Below, piece by piece: positions 33,959 to 41,629 of a stretch of DNA of 41,629 nt. The DNA is taken from the NCBI GenBank assembly GCA_964478125.1, contig CAYZGR010000025.1, positions 1 to 41,629 on the forward strand, written 5' to 3'. This DNA is from FW021-bin31 sp964478125 (lineage in GTDB: Bacteria; Bacteroidota; Bacteroidia; Chitinophagales; Chitinophagaceae). Both the position numbers and the translations under genes were made by a program. The notes beneath the pieces were generated by a model. That model was not told the DNA's origin. It searched no databases and saw nothing but the letters and a program-made list of their open reading frames with translations. The first letter of the stretch is position 1, and each line of letters opens with the position of its first letter.

Positions 33959-34114
33959 TTACTGATGCTCGTGATGTTCGGTAATATTTTTAAAAAAGAC
34001 ATATTTGGATAACAGGAAAGTGATCAGGATCAACAATCCTATTATTCCTAATGCCAGGCCTAAATTGGCCCAGATGTGGGAAACTTGCGGATGTGTCATG
34101 CCATTCGGGTACAT
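33959..34114 (-). CDS. 51-residue single-span membrane protein
   Basis: A small frame with ATG at 34114 and TAA at 33961-33959. The product has a short N-terminus (MYPNGMTHPQVSHIW), one hydrophobic helix at about 17-36 (NLGLALGIIGLLILITFLL) and a basic/aromatic then His-rich tail (KYVFFKNITEHHEHQ). A TACTTTTG -7 box sits 30 nt upstream on the same strand (34151-34144), which supports expression. The tail of three His resembles metal-binding or cytochrome-assembly micro-proteins, but I do not recognise the family. The gene is divergent from recR and convergent with the acyl-CoA dehydrogenase. Confidence 0.6.
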   Translation of the reverse strand: MYPNGMTHPQVSHIWANLGLALGIIGLLILITFLLSKYVFFKNITEHHEHQ

Positions 34115-34143
34115 GGTAAATTATTTTTTCAATAGTTACAGGA

Positions 34144-34151
34144 CAAAAGTA
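34144..34151 (-). promoter_or_regulatory. -7 element for the small membrane protein
   Basis: The minus strand reads TACTTTTG, an exact TAnnTTTG; GTG replaces TTG at the -33 position 20 nt upstream. The ATG at 34114 lies 30 nt downstream. Confidence 0.45.
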
Positions 34152-34176
34152 AGAAAGAAATTGCAATAATTCACCC

Positions 34177-34184
34177 TACCTTTG
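34177..34184 (+). promoter_or_regulatory. recR -7 element, only 4 nt before the start codon
   Basis: TACCTTTG is an exact TAnnTTTG and ends 4 nt before the recR ATG (34189). A transcript starting at the normal distance would begin at or just before the ATG, so recR may be read from a leaderless mRNA. No -33 TTG lies at 19-20 nt. Confidence 0.45.
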
Positions 34185-34188
34185 TAAT

Positions 34189-34812
34189 ATGGTATTTTCC
34201 TCTGTACTTATTGAAAATGCAGTAAATGAATTAGCCGGCCTCCCGGGTATCGGAAAGAAAACGGCCCTGCGCCTGGTGCTCCACTTGCTCCGGCAGGAAG
34301 AAAACGCGGTGCGACAATTCAGCGATACCCTTTTTAAGATGCGAAAGGAGATCCGGTTTTGCCTGCGTTGCGGCAATGTCTCCGACGGAGAAATATGCAG
34401 TATCTGTAATAACCCGGCAAGAAAACAAGAAACCATCTGCGTGGTGGAAAGCATTCGTGATGTAATGGCCATCGAGAACACGCAACAATACAACGGAGTC
34501 TATCATGTTTTGGGAGGGATCATTTCTCCCCTTGATGGCGTGGGACCGGAAGACCTGAATATCGATATGCTGGTAGACAGGGTACAATCCGGTGGCGTCT
34601 CTGAAATCATCATGGCCATCAGTCCGACCATCGAAGGGGATACCACCATCTTCTATTTATCTAAAAGAATAAAAAACTTTCCTTTGAAGATCACCACTAT
34701 TGCCCGCGGCATTGCCTTTGGAGGAGAATTGGAATATGCGGATGAGATGACCCTTGCCAGATCATTGATAAACCGCCTGCCATTAAATCAATATGCGGAT
34801 AAAGAAAACTGA
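34189..34812 (+). CDS. recR: Recombination mediator RecR
   Basis: A 207-residue cytoplasmic protein that works with RecO and RecF to load RecA at single-strand gaps. It has an N-terminal helix-hairpin-helix (LAGLPGIGKKTALRLVLHLL, 15-34), a zinc finger with Cys58, Cys61, Cys70 and Cys73, and a Toprim domain (about 83-175, CVVESIRDVMAIE, then HVLGGIISPLDGVGPEDLN). The start is settled by homology: the family begins with a few residues before SSxLIENAVNE. It converges on menE with a 15-nt gap. Confidence 0.95.
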   Translation: MVFSSVLIENAVNELAGLPGIGKKTALRLVLHLLRQEENAVRQFSDTLFKMRKEIRFCLRCGNVSDGEICSICNNPARKQETICVVESIRDVMAIENTQQYNGVYHVLGGIISPLDGVGPEDLNIDMLVDRVQSGGVSEIIMAISPTIEGDTTIFYLSKRIKNFPLKITTIARGIAFGGELEYADEMTLARSLINRLPLNQYADKEN

Positions 34813-34827
34813 GGGGGAGAAAAGTCG

Positions 34828-35916
34828 CTATTTTATAGCTTTATGGTCTCGACGACTTCTGTGAGCAGCCCACCGGATGGTTTCCCTGCGATTTATTTTC
34901 CCGGAAGAAGTGGTTTGAAAGTTTTTGACAAAAAAAACCTCTCGCGGCTTCTCGTATTTATCGAGATGAGGAGCTATTTTATTTAAAAGTGACCGGACTT
35001 TTTCCAGGTCGCCTTCGCCTTCAATGAACAAGCATATTTTTTCTCCCAGCCGGTCATCGGGCAAACCGGCAAGGAAAAACCTGTTTGAAACAAAGGGGAA
35101 AAGTTTCTTTTCGATTTCTTCAGGAAACAGTTTGATCCCGCCGCTATTGACCATATGATCTGCCCGGCCTTTCCATCTGAATTCTTTTTTATTGATCAGG
35201 TCTACCACATCATTTGTAAAAACCGGTTTATTCAAAAAAGGGGCTTTCACAACCAGACAATCTCTCTCCTCTTTCCTGAAACTGATCCCCGGCAAGGCGC
35301 GGTAAGTTTCCGAACGACCTTCCCCGTTTATCCGCCGGAGCGCTACATGGCTGAGCGTCTCTGTCATTCCATAGCCCTGATAAATTTCTGCAAGGTATGA
35401 CTGTAGCTTTTTTTCCTGATCCGGATTTAACGGGGATCCCCCCAATAATATTCTACGGACGGGAGCTTTCGGGTCCGCTTCTTTTAGCTGCATAGGCACC
35501 AAGGGGGCAAAATCTATTTTGGTCCCTTTCGAAAGGCCCCCTAAAGGATCCTTAGTCGGTTCTATACAAAGGAGGTTCAAACGGCTGAACAACGCCCTTA
35601 CGATCATCATTTTTCCAGCTATATAATTTACCGGGAGACACAGAAGAGCAGTCTGTCCTTTTTGAAAACCAAAGAAAGCCGCGGTCATGGCCGCACTTTG
35701 TAACATCTGATCTTTCTCTACCCGGATGGTCTTCGGTTTCCCTGTAGAACCGCTTGTTCTAACCTCAATAGCAGGATTCTCACTCAGCCATTCCGCAACA
35801 AACGTTCCCAATTGCCGGATGTTGGATTGTTCACTTTGCTCACAAAACTCAACAATCTCATGCCCCTCCAAAAGGGTTCCGTTAATAGTGAGCCTGGTAT
35901 GATCAGTATAGCTCAT
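34828..35916 (-). CDS. menE: o-Succinylbenzoate-CoA ligase
   Basis: A 362-residue ANL-superfamily enzyme that activates o-succinylbenzoate with ATP and CoA for menaquinone synthesis. It has the AMP-binding P-loop TSGSTGKPKT, the GYGMTETLSH core motif, the GRADHMVNSGGIKLFPEEIE hinge and C-terminal domain start, and SSGKINRRETI near the catalytic Lys. Shorter than typical MenE (about 450), as usual in Bacteroidota. The start ATG 35916 overlaps the menC stop as ATGA, indicating translational coupling; an in-frame ATG at 35937 would add seven residues and overlap menC by 25 nt. It is last in the operon. Confidence 0.92.
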   Translation of the reverse strand: MSYTDHTRLTINGTLLEGHEIVEFCEQSEQSNIRQLGTFVAEWLSENPAIEVRTSGSTGKPKTIRVEKDQMLQSAAMTAAFFGFQKGQTALLCLPVNYIAGKMMIVRALFSRLNLLCIEPTKDPLGGLSKGTKIDFAPLVPMQLKEADPKAPVRRILLGGSPLNPDQEKKLQSYLAEIYQGYGMTETLSHVALRRINGEGRSETYRALPGISFRKEERDCLVVKAPFLNKPVFTNDVVDLINKKEFRWKGRADHMVNSGGIKLFPEEIEKKLFPFVSNRFFLAGLPDDRLGEKICLFIEGEGDLEKVRSLLNKIAPHLDKYEKPREVFFVKNFQTTSSGKINRRETIRWAAHRSRRDHKAIK

Positions 35917-36953
35917 GCCAGCGAAGTTAAGTCCCATTTTTTATTACAATGATAATGCAACCCTTTTGCATCTACGGTATATGGCGAAGGGAAATTATTG
36001 GTAAACAATCCGCCGGTGCCCAACCCCTGCGCTAATCCGGGAATATTCAAAGCCGTATATTGGGCAATGGCATTCAGCCCGATATTGCTTTCCAAAGCAG
36101 AAGTAACTACCCATTCTCCACCTTGATCTTCAATTAGTTGTTTCCATTCGTTACAGGCATCGAACCCACCCACTAAGGCCGGTTTAAGGATCAGTATCCC
36201 TGGTGAAATAGTCTCTATCAGTTTTTTTCTTTGATCAGAGGTCCGGATGCCAATAAGTTCCTCATCTAATGCTATTTTAACGGGAGGATCCTCTGACAGC
36301 GCCGCCATTTCCTGCCATTGGCCGGCTTTTATAGGCTGTTCGATGTAATTCACCTCATAGTCGGAGAGACGTTTTATCTTTTCCTTTGCCTCTTTAAATT
36401 CAAAAGCGCCATTGGCATCCACCCGGATCTCCACCTCATTGGCAGAAAACTGTCGTCGTACATATTGCATAAGCTGTACTTCGGTATCAAAGTCAATAGC
36501 GCCGATTTTTAATTTAATAGATGTATAACCGTCTCTTAATTTTTTTTTGACTTGCATCATCATATCTTCCCGGCTGCCCATCCATATTAATCCGTTTATG
36601 GGAATGGAAAAGCCTTTATCCAAAATCCCTCCGGGGAAAATAAGTTGACGGCATCCGTTTTCCCGGTCTTTCAAAACTGTTTCTACCCCAAATTGAAGGG
36701 AAGGCCATTCGGAAAGTTCAGGAAGAATACTTTCTCTTTCTATGGGCAGCCGGCGACATACCTCTGCCAGCTTTTCCTCATAATTCTCACGATCATCCCA
36801 GGAGAGGTTTTTGAAAAGATTGCACTCTCCATAGGCTGTTTTTTCGCCTTCTTTCCATATAAGAATGTAAGTATCTTTATCATATAAAATACCGCGGGAA
36901 GTTCCCCCGGGTTTTTTGAAATGCAGGTTGATTTTTTTGAAACGACAGGCCAT
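35913..36953 (-). CDS. menC: o-Succinylbenzoate synthase
   Basis: A 346-residue enolase-superfamily dehydratase converting SHCHC to o-succinylbenzoate. The barrel carries the required residues: the KxK of SIKLKIG, the Asp/Asn of RVDANGAF, Glu in YIEQPI, Asp-Glu-Glu in ALDEEL, and Lys in LILKPALVGG. The N-terminal capping domain is typical. It is separated from menA by 66 nt that contain a -7 element (TACCTTTG on the minus strand), so menC-menE may also have their own transcript. It overlaps menE by 4 nt. Confidence 0.92.
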   Translation of the reverse strand: MACRFKKINLHFKKPGGTSRGILYDKDTYILIWKEGEKTAYGECNLFKNLSWDDRENYEEKLAEVCRRLPIERESILPELSEWPSLQFGVETVLKDRENGCRQLIFPGGILDKGFSIPINGLIWMGSREDMMMQVKKKLRDGYTSIKLKIGAIDFDTEVQLMQYVRRQFSANEVEIRVDANGAFEFKEAKEKIKRLSDYEVNYIEQPIKAGQWQEMAALSEDPPVKIALDEELIGIRTSDQRKKLIETISPGILILKPALVGGFDACNEWKQLIEDQGGEWVVTSALESNIGLNAIAQYTALNIPGLAQGLGTGGLFTNNFPSPYTVDAKGLHYHCNKKWDLTSLA

Positions 36954-36973
36954 TGGATGCGATAGGATTTTTA

Positions 36974-36981
36974 CAAAGGTA
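36974..36981 (-). promoter_or_regulatory. -7 element for an internal menC-menE promoter
   Basis: The minus strand reads TACCTTTG 20 nt before the menC ATG, in the only sizeable gap of the men operon. The -33 region lacks a clear TTG. Confidence 0.4.
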
Positions 36982-37019
36982 AGAAACTACTCAGTAGCAC
37001 GGAGAAGACTGATTTTCAG

Positions 37020-37925
37020 TTAACCCAACAAAAGCCCCGTCCCATACAAAAGACTAAACAACAGCGTACTTAAAGCCAGAAATCTTAACTCGGGATCCAG
37101 TAAGGACAATTGTTTATTTTTCAATACCACCAAAATACTTCGGATAAGAAAGGGGAAAGCGGCGAGGTAAATCCACTTCCACCCGGAGGCCTTATTCATA
37201 AAACTATATACCAGGGCTGCCGCCATCCCGCAAGTCAATAACAGGGCATGATAAATTTTAGCTTTCTGAATTCCCATATTTACGACCATCGTATGTTTTC
37301 CAAAAGCCTTATCATTGTCCCGGTCGCGAAGGTTATTCAGATTTAAAACTCCCGTACTAAAAAACCCAATGGACATGGCGGGAAGTAATTCCGCCGGCGT
37401 AACTACGTGCGTATACAAAAAGAAGGATCCCATCACCCCCACAATACCAAAGAAAATAAATACAGATACATCTCCCAGTCCCGCATAGCCATACGGATTT
37501 TTCCCCACTGTATATTTTAGGGCTGCAATGATAGCTGCAATACCGACGAGGAAAAGAATTAAACCATATGAGAATCTTAGCCCGTGAGCTGCTGAAAGGA
37601 TGAGCAAAATCCCTGAAATCAAAGACAGGACCACAAAAAGGATAATGGCATTCTTCATTTGTTTTAGCGTGATGGTTCCGGCCTGAAGACTCCGCTTAGG
37701 TCCTGTCCGACCCTGATTGTCCACCCCGTGTATGGCATCTCCATAATCATTGGCCAGATTGCTCAATATCTGCAAAAATAAGGTGGTCAATACCGCCAGT
37801 ATGAAAATGCGCCACTGAAAACGTCCGTGATAAGCAGCGAGAAAACTTCCCAAAATAATGGTAGAGAGCGATAGCGGCAAAGTTCGCAACCGAAACGCTA
37901 CCAACCAGGCAGAAACAGAAGCCAT
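37020..37925 (-). CDS. menA: 1,4-Dihydroxy-2-naphthoate polyprenyltransferase
   Basis: A 301-residue inner-membrane UbiA-family enzyme that joins the polyprenyl chain to dihydroxynaphthoate, giving demethylmenaquinone. About eight or nine membrane helices are visible. The Mg/diphosphate-binding segment NLANDYGDAIHGVDNQ and the second acidic loop NLNNLRDRDNDKAFGKHT are both present. The ATG at 37925 is preferred over the TTG at 37934 (which would add three residues). It begins 9 nt after the menB stop. Confidence 0.93.
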   Translation of the reverse strand: MASVSAWLVAFRLRTLPLSLSTIILGSFLAAYHGRFQWRIFILAVLTTLFLQILSNLANDYGDAIHGVDNQGRTGPKRSLQAGTITLKQMKNAIILFVVLSLISGILLILSAAHGLRFSYGLILFLVGIAAIIAALKYTVGKNPYGYAGLGDVSVFIFFGIVGVMGSFFLYTHVVTPAELLPAMSIGFFSTGVLNLNNLRDRDNDKAFGKHTMVVNMGIQKAKIYHALLLTCGMAAALVYSFMNKASGWKWIYLAAFPFLIRSILVVLKNKQLSLLDPELRFLALSTLLFSLLYGTGLLLG

Positions 37926-37934
37926 AACGATCAA

Positions 37935-38780
37935 TTAGGGGAATTTTGGAAACTTTTTAAAATCAGGCTTTCTCTTTTCAAGGAAGGCATTTTTTCCTTC
38001 TCTTGCCTCTTCCGTTCCATAGAGCAGGCGCGTGGCCTCGCCGGCATACACCTGTTGTCCTATCAGACCGTCATCAATCAGGTTGAGTGCAAATTTGGCC
38101 ATCTTTATCGCGGTCGGACTTTTGGTTAAGATCTCCCGGGCCCATTCAAAAGCCGTCTGTTCCAGTTGCTCGTGAGGAATTACCGCATTTACCATTCCCA
38201 TTTCACAGGCTTCCCGGGCAGAGTAAGATCGGCCGAGGAAGAAGATCTCTCTCGCCTTTTTCTGTCCTACCTGCCGCGCCAGGTAAGCCGATCCAAATCC
38301 TCCGTCTACACTGGCCACATTCACATCGGTTTGCTTGAAAAGCGCATTTTCTTTACTAGCCAGGGTCAGATCACATACGACGTGCAGGCTATGTCCGCCG
38401 CCCACCGCCCAGCCGGGGACCACGGCAATAACCACCTTGTTCATAAAGCGGATCTGCCGCTGTACATCCAAAATATTAAAGCGGTTGATGCCATCACTGC
38501 CTTTATAGCCGGTATCCGAACGCACGCGCTGGTCGCCGCCCGAACAAAAGGCCCAGACCCCATCCTTGGGTGACGGCCCTTCTCCACTGATCAGAACTAC
38601 TCCGATCTCTTGCGATTCGTGGGCATAAACCAATGCTTCCAGCAGTTCTGAAACAGTTTCAGCCCGAAAGGCATTGCGCACTTCCGGCCGGTTAAATGCA
38701 ATTCGGGCCACCCCATTACATTGTTTGAAAGTGATGTCCTGATAAACTTTAATGGTCTCCCATATGATTTCATTGCTCAT
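37935..38780 (-). CDS. menB: 1,4-Dihydroxy-2-naphthoyl-CoA synthase
   Basis: A 281-residue crotonase-fold enzyme that closes the ring of o-succinylbenzoyl-CoA. Crotonase features include FCSGGDQRVR (78-87), the oxyanion loop AVGGGHSLHVVCDLTLAS (125-142) and SVDGGFGSAYLARQVGQKKA (157-176). The residue after QT in FKQTD (148-152) is Asp152; E. coli MenB has Gly here and depends on bicarbonate, whereas Asp types supply the carboxylate themselves, so this is predicted to be the bicarbonate-independent type. It overlaps menD by 11 nt. Confidence 0.95.
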   Translation of the reverse strand: MSNEIIWETIKVYQDITFKQCNGVARIAFNRPEVRNAFRAETVSELLEALVYAHESQEIGVVLISGEGPSPKDGVWAFCSGGDQRVRSDTGYKGSDGINRFNILDVQRQIRFMNKVVIAVVPGWAVGGGHSLHVVCDLTLASKENALFKQTDVNVASVDGGFGSAYLARQVGQKKAREIFFLGRSYSAREACEMGMVNAVIPHEQLEQTAFEWAREILTKSPTAIKMAKFALNLIDDGLIGQQVYAGEATRLLYGTEEAREGKNAFLEKRKPDFKKFPKFP

Positions 38781-40476
38781 GTTTTAAGTTTTCTTCTAAA
38801 TATTTCCAGTATTGCTTCAATACTAATGGATTTTTTGCCGCATCCGTAAAGATTTCCAAGATGGTTCTTCCGGCTGTTTCTCTGAAAAACCTCTTTAAAA
38901 GGGGCTCTAACGACTCCTCATCCCGGACCGAAAGATAATTCCATTTAAAATGTGCGGCTATTTTTTTTACATCCGAGTGCATGGAAGTCTCAAAAAAAGG
39001 CTCCAGTTCTTCTACTTTATCGGGGCCCGGTATGATCCTGAAGATCCCGCCGCCTCCATTATTGATAACCAGGATATTCAAATTATTAACCGCCTGATCA
39101 TTCCACAGGCCGTTGATGTCATATTGGAAAGCCACATCTCCGGTGATCAGCAGAAATTTCTTCCCGGGCGAGGCCGCTGCTGCTCCCATAGCCGTACTTG
39201 TACATCCGTCAATACCGCTGGTCCCGCGATTGCTCCATGTACCGGCGATTTTTTGATTGTCGAACAATTGGGCATAGCGTATGGGAGAACTGTTAGACAA
39301 ATGTAAATAGGTGTCTTCAGGAATATGGGAATAGATTTTGGAATAGATTTTGAAGTCGCTATAGTCACAATCTCTGCAAAATACTTCATGGAGGCGGTTG
39401 AGTTTTTCTTTTAATTGCATCCACTTTTGACGGTAATCCGAAGAAACGGCCGTTATTTCGGATCGCAATTGCCGGAAAAAGGGAGCCGGCTGCATAAAAA
39501 TGGCCCTGGTCAATGATTGATAGGTATCCATTGAAGCATCGTAAGGATGGACATTCCAGTGGTATTTCGGACGGTGTTTCCTCAACAGGGCTTTCATCCT
39601 TTTGGATACTACCGCTCCCCCAACCGTTATCAAAAGATCCGGAGTGCAGGCGGACGCTTCATTATCGTCCATATGAGTGATACAGCGATCAATATTTTCA
39701 ATGAAAGCAGGATCATGTATATTGGAAGTGGATTCGGTAAGCACGATTACATTTTCAAATGGTGCCATACCGGATAACGCCTGTTGCAAGGCCTGATCGG
39801 CAGGATGCTGACCGGCCAGGATCATCACCTTCTCACAGGCCAGATATTCCGTTAATAAGGCGGAAAGGGTTTGCCCGGAAAGTCTTTTTTCGGTTTCTTC
39901 CTCACGAAAAATCCGAACCTCCTGCTCCCCCGGAACGCCAAGTCCGTAGAGCGGTTCGCTAAGCGGAATGTTAAAATGAACCGGGCCTTTATCCGAAATA
40001 GCAGCGATACTATATCCTTCGCACAGGCAACGCGTATTGAACCAAAGCGCAGTTGTATCGGAAGCTTCTCCATTCAACTCGTAGCTCTTACGAACAAAAT
40101 TCCGGTAAATAGCGGTCTGATTAATGGTTTGGCCATCCCCCTGGTCCGTCCATTCTTTGGGGCGGTCGGCGGTTAGTACAATAAGGGGTATTCTCTGATA
40201 AAAGGCCTCGGAAAGCGCAGGCGCAAAGTTGAGCGTGGCGGATCCGCTTGTGCAAACAAGGGCTATGGGCTGTTTTAATTCGATGGCTTTTCCCAAGGCA
40301 AAAAAGGCGGCGCTTCTTTCATCCCGGATACTCGTACAATGAAAGGCCGGATGCCGGCTAAAAGATATCACAAGGGGAGCATCGCGCGAGCCGGGACAAA
40401 GGATGACTTCTTTCAAACCCAGACCAGCCAGGGTGAGAACCATATGTTGAATGCCTTTTTTATCTGAGATTTTCAT
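38770..40476 (-). CDS. menD: SEPHCHC synthase
   Basis: A 568-residue thiamine-diphosphate enzyme adding the succinyl semialdehyde carbanion from 2-oxoglutarate to isochorismate. The N-terminal part has LCPGSRDAPL (26-35) and IRDERSAAFFALG (50-62), with Glu53 as the likely catalytic Glu. The cofactor-binding domain has the GDVAFQYDINGLW motif followed by VINNGGGGIF. Length is normal. The start ATG overlaps the menF stop as ATGA, and the end overlaps menB, so the three proteins are translated in step. Confidence 0.95.
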   Translation of the reverse strand: MKISDKKGIQHMVLTLAGLGLKEVILCPGSRDAPLVISFSRHPAFHCTSIRDERSAAFFALGKAIELKQPIALVCTSGSATLNFAPALSEAFYQRIPLIVLTADRPKEWTDQGDGQTINQTAIYRNFVRKSYELNGEASDTTALWFNTRCLCEGYSIAAISDKGPVHFNIPLSEPLYGLGVPGEQEVRIFREEETEKRLSGQTLSALLTEYLACEKVMILAGQHPADQALQQALSGMAPFENVIVLTESTSNIHDPAFIENIDRCITHMDDNEASACTPDLLITVGGAVVSKRMKALLRKHRPKYHWNVHPYDASMDTYQSLTRAIFMQPAPFFRQLRSEITAVSSDYRQKWMQLKEKLNRLHEVFCRDCDYSDFKIYSKIYSHIPEDTYLHLSNSSPIRYAQLFDNQKIAGTWSNRGTSGIDGCTSTAMGAAAASPGKKFLLITGDVAFQYDINGLWNDQAVNNLNILVINNGGGGIFRIIPGPDKVEELEPFFETSMHSDVKKIAAHFKWNYLSVRDEESLEPLLKRFFRETAGRTILEIFTDAAKNPLVLKQYWKYLEENLKHEQ

Positions 40477-41564
40477 GTTTCGAACAATTCTTTAACGGGT
40501 AAGATCTTCTCCATCATGGTTTTGCTTTTCAGAATGGTTTCTTCCCACTCCTCCTGTGGATCAGATGCTGCAGTAATTCCTCCTCCCGCATAAACCGCAA
40601 TTTTTTCTTTCCCGATTTGCATGCATCGCAGATTCGTGTACAGGTCGGCCGTTTGTGAAAAATCTGTTTCTCCCAGAAACCCACAATAATATTCCCGATC
40701 ATACCCTTCCTGCTTCAGGATGGAATCTACACTTTCCCTTACCGGCAGGCCGCCCACCGCCGGGGTGGGCTGGAGCTCTGAAAGCAGTTTTTTCAGAGAG
40801 CCGGCCGATGTCTCATGAAAAACATAATCCGTTTTCAAATGAGCCACCTTTCCCGATTCAATGGTCTCCGTTGTTCCTTTCCGCAATAAAGAGCAGCGGT
40901 TGTTTTCAAACACTTCTTCAATATGCCGGCCTACCATTTCATGTTCTTCCTTTTCCTTTTCCCGCCATTGATAGGATGCTTCCGGTTGACGCGCCTGGGT
41001 ACCCGCCAACGCCATGGTATAAAAATCCGTCCCTCTTTTCCGTAGCAGCAGTTCCGGGGTAGCCCCCATCCACATACCAGCTTTAGGATGTAAAAAGAAA
41101 TACACAAATGCAGCCGGATGTGCTTCTGTAAGCCTGGTAAAGCAATCCAACGGGTCAAAATCAAGCGGTTTGCTCACATGTAATACCCTGGACAAGATGA
41201 CCTTTTCCAATTTCCCCGACCGGATATCCTTTAAGAGAGTCTCCATATTTGCCATATATTCCGAACGGGCGGTTTCCGGAGGCAAGAGATCTTTTATTTT
41301 TTCCTGTTCAGGTAAAGAAGTTAATTGCGACAAAAATTCTTCATTCAAAAAAGTACCATCTGCCACGGAGAGTTGAATTTCGGGAGCTGAAGAGCGGCGG
41401 GTGAAGGGTGCGATCCAAAAGGACCTGTCTTTATCGTGCGGAAGATATTCGGTCTCCATGGCCAAATGGAAAGCCGGGCTACCCGGAAATCGATAGATGC
41501 AAAAGGCCCTTCTTTTTGATAAAAGTATTCGTGCAAAAGAAATAACTGATTCCTGCAATGTCAC
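40473..41564 (-). CDS. menF: Isochorismate synthase
   Basis: A chorismate-binding enzyme that isomerises chorismate to isochorismate, the first step of the operon. It has the Lys in GKLEKVILSRVL (catalytic base region), AFVYFFLHPKAGMWMGATPE, the LAGTQARQ loop, the KEKEEHEMVGRHIEEV Mg site, LQPTPAVGGLPV and YCGFLGETD. It is 363 residues from GTG 41564. The frame stays open to a TTG at 41579, but that TTG lies inside a -7 element (TAATTTTG, 41584-41577), so a start at GTG 41564 (or TTG 41558) is more plausible. It is short for this family, as is normal in Bacteroidota MenF. Salicylate (EntC-like) use is unlikely given the men context. Confidence 0.92.
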   Translation of the reverse strand: MTLQESVISFARILLSKRRAFCIYRFPGSPAFHLAMETEYLPHDKDRSFWIAPFTRRSSAPEIQLSVADGTFLNEEFLSQLTSLPEQEKIKDLLPPETARSEYMANMETLLKDIRSGKLEKVILSRVLHVSKPLDFDPLDCFTRLTEAHPAAFVYFFLHPKAGMWMGATPELLLRKRGTDFYTMALAGTQARQPEASYQWREKEKEEHEMVGRHIEEVFENNRCSLLRKGTTETIESGKVAHLKTDYVFHETSAGSLKKLLSELQPTPAVGGLPVRESVDSILKQEGYDREYYCGFLGETDFSQTADLYTNLRCMQIGKEKIAVYAGGGITAASDPQEEWEETILKSKTMMEKILPVKELFET

Positions 41565-41576
41565 TGATTTAACCTG

Positions 41577-41584
41577 CAAAATTA
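41577..41584 (-). promoter_or_regulatory. -7 element of the men operon
   Basis: The minus strand reads TAATTTTG, an exact TAnnTTTG; TTA at about -33 (41607-41605) is one base from TTG. Expected transcription start is near 41570, giving a leader of only about 6 nt before the GTG. Confidence 0.5.
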
Positions 41585-41629
41585 GGAAAATTAAAAGGAA
41601 GGAATAAAGCGCGGGGAAAAGCAGACCAT

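Noticed and set aside
1..41629. CRISPR arrays, rRNA and tRNA genes
   Set aside because: No regularly spaced repeats and no cloverleaf with a TTCRA loop or rRNA core sequence were found on reading both strands.

Overview
The window is from a member of the Bacteroidota, most likely a gliding or gliding-derived environmental lineage such as Chitinophagia or Sphingobacteriia. Supporting evidence is a SusC-type receptor, a GLPGLI protein paired with a large TonB-plug/beta-barrel protein, a gldA-gldF-gldG block, a PKD protein ending in a gliding/T9SS type B C-terminal domain, and repeated TAnnTTTG (-7) promoter elements, two or three of them with TTG/TTTG about 20 nt upstream. No tRNA, rRNA, CRISPR array, transposase or integrase was seen.

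Layout. (1) 1-4383 is an accessory-looking segment: the start of a SusC-like gene (minus), two convergent XRE regulators with C-terminal coiled coils, and a three-gene operon (1779-4383) encoding a degenerate nucleotidyltransferase-HEPN protein followed by two tandem paralogs of a family I do not recognise. The second XRE gene is divergent from this operon, and their shared spacer carries a strong promoter and two short dyads. This is the best candidate for an undescribed system. (2) 4472-14389 is mostly minus strand: O-acetylhomoserine sulfhydrylase, a luciferase-like oxidoreductase, the GLPGLI/outer-membrane pair, a membrane-anchored patatin-like protein, and a MacB/FtsX-type permease. (3) 14642-18734 is gldA-gldF-gldG plus a DUF4340 gene that overlaps gldG. 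(4) 18838-23696 is an alpha/beta hydrolase, a CBS protein, a small Omp85 protein, NAD kinase and a DUF6089-like barrel. (5) 23722-27521 holds a gamma-glutamyltransferase lipoprotein, divergent from a quinone oxidoreductase-like MDR gene, and a second alpha/beta hydrolase. (6) 27537-30131 is the PKD / type B sorting-domain protein. (7) 30229-34812 holds an SMR (Gdx/SugE) exporter divergent from a nitroreductase, then dtd, a triple helix-hairpin-helix membrane protein, an acyl-CoA dehydrogenase, a 51-residue membrane protein and recR. (8) 34828-41564 is a minus-strand menaquinone operon in the order menF-menD-menB-menA-menC-menE, tightly coupled by overlaps. It covers chorismate to dihydroxynaphthoyl-CoA plus prenylation, except for menH and the thioesterase step, which are not in the cluster.

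Besides the genes, several precise inverted repeats sit at promoters or gene starts: a 40-nt palindrome at the exporter start, a 12-bp-arm dyad at the predicted transcription start of the luciferase-like gene, a 14-bp palindrome between ggt and the MDR gene, and a 13-bp-arm dyad between the hydrolase and the PKD gene. Some start codons are best decided by promoter position or by ATGA overlaps (586, 25643, 35916, 37925, 41564). All calls come from reading the sequence and family knowledge; no database search was run, and identity figures are estimates by eye.
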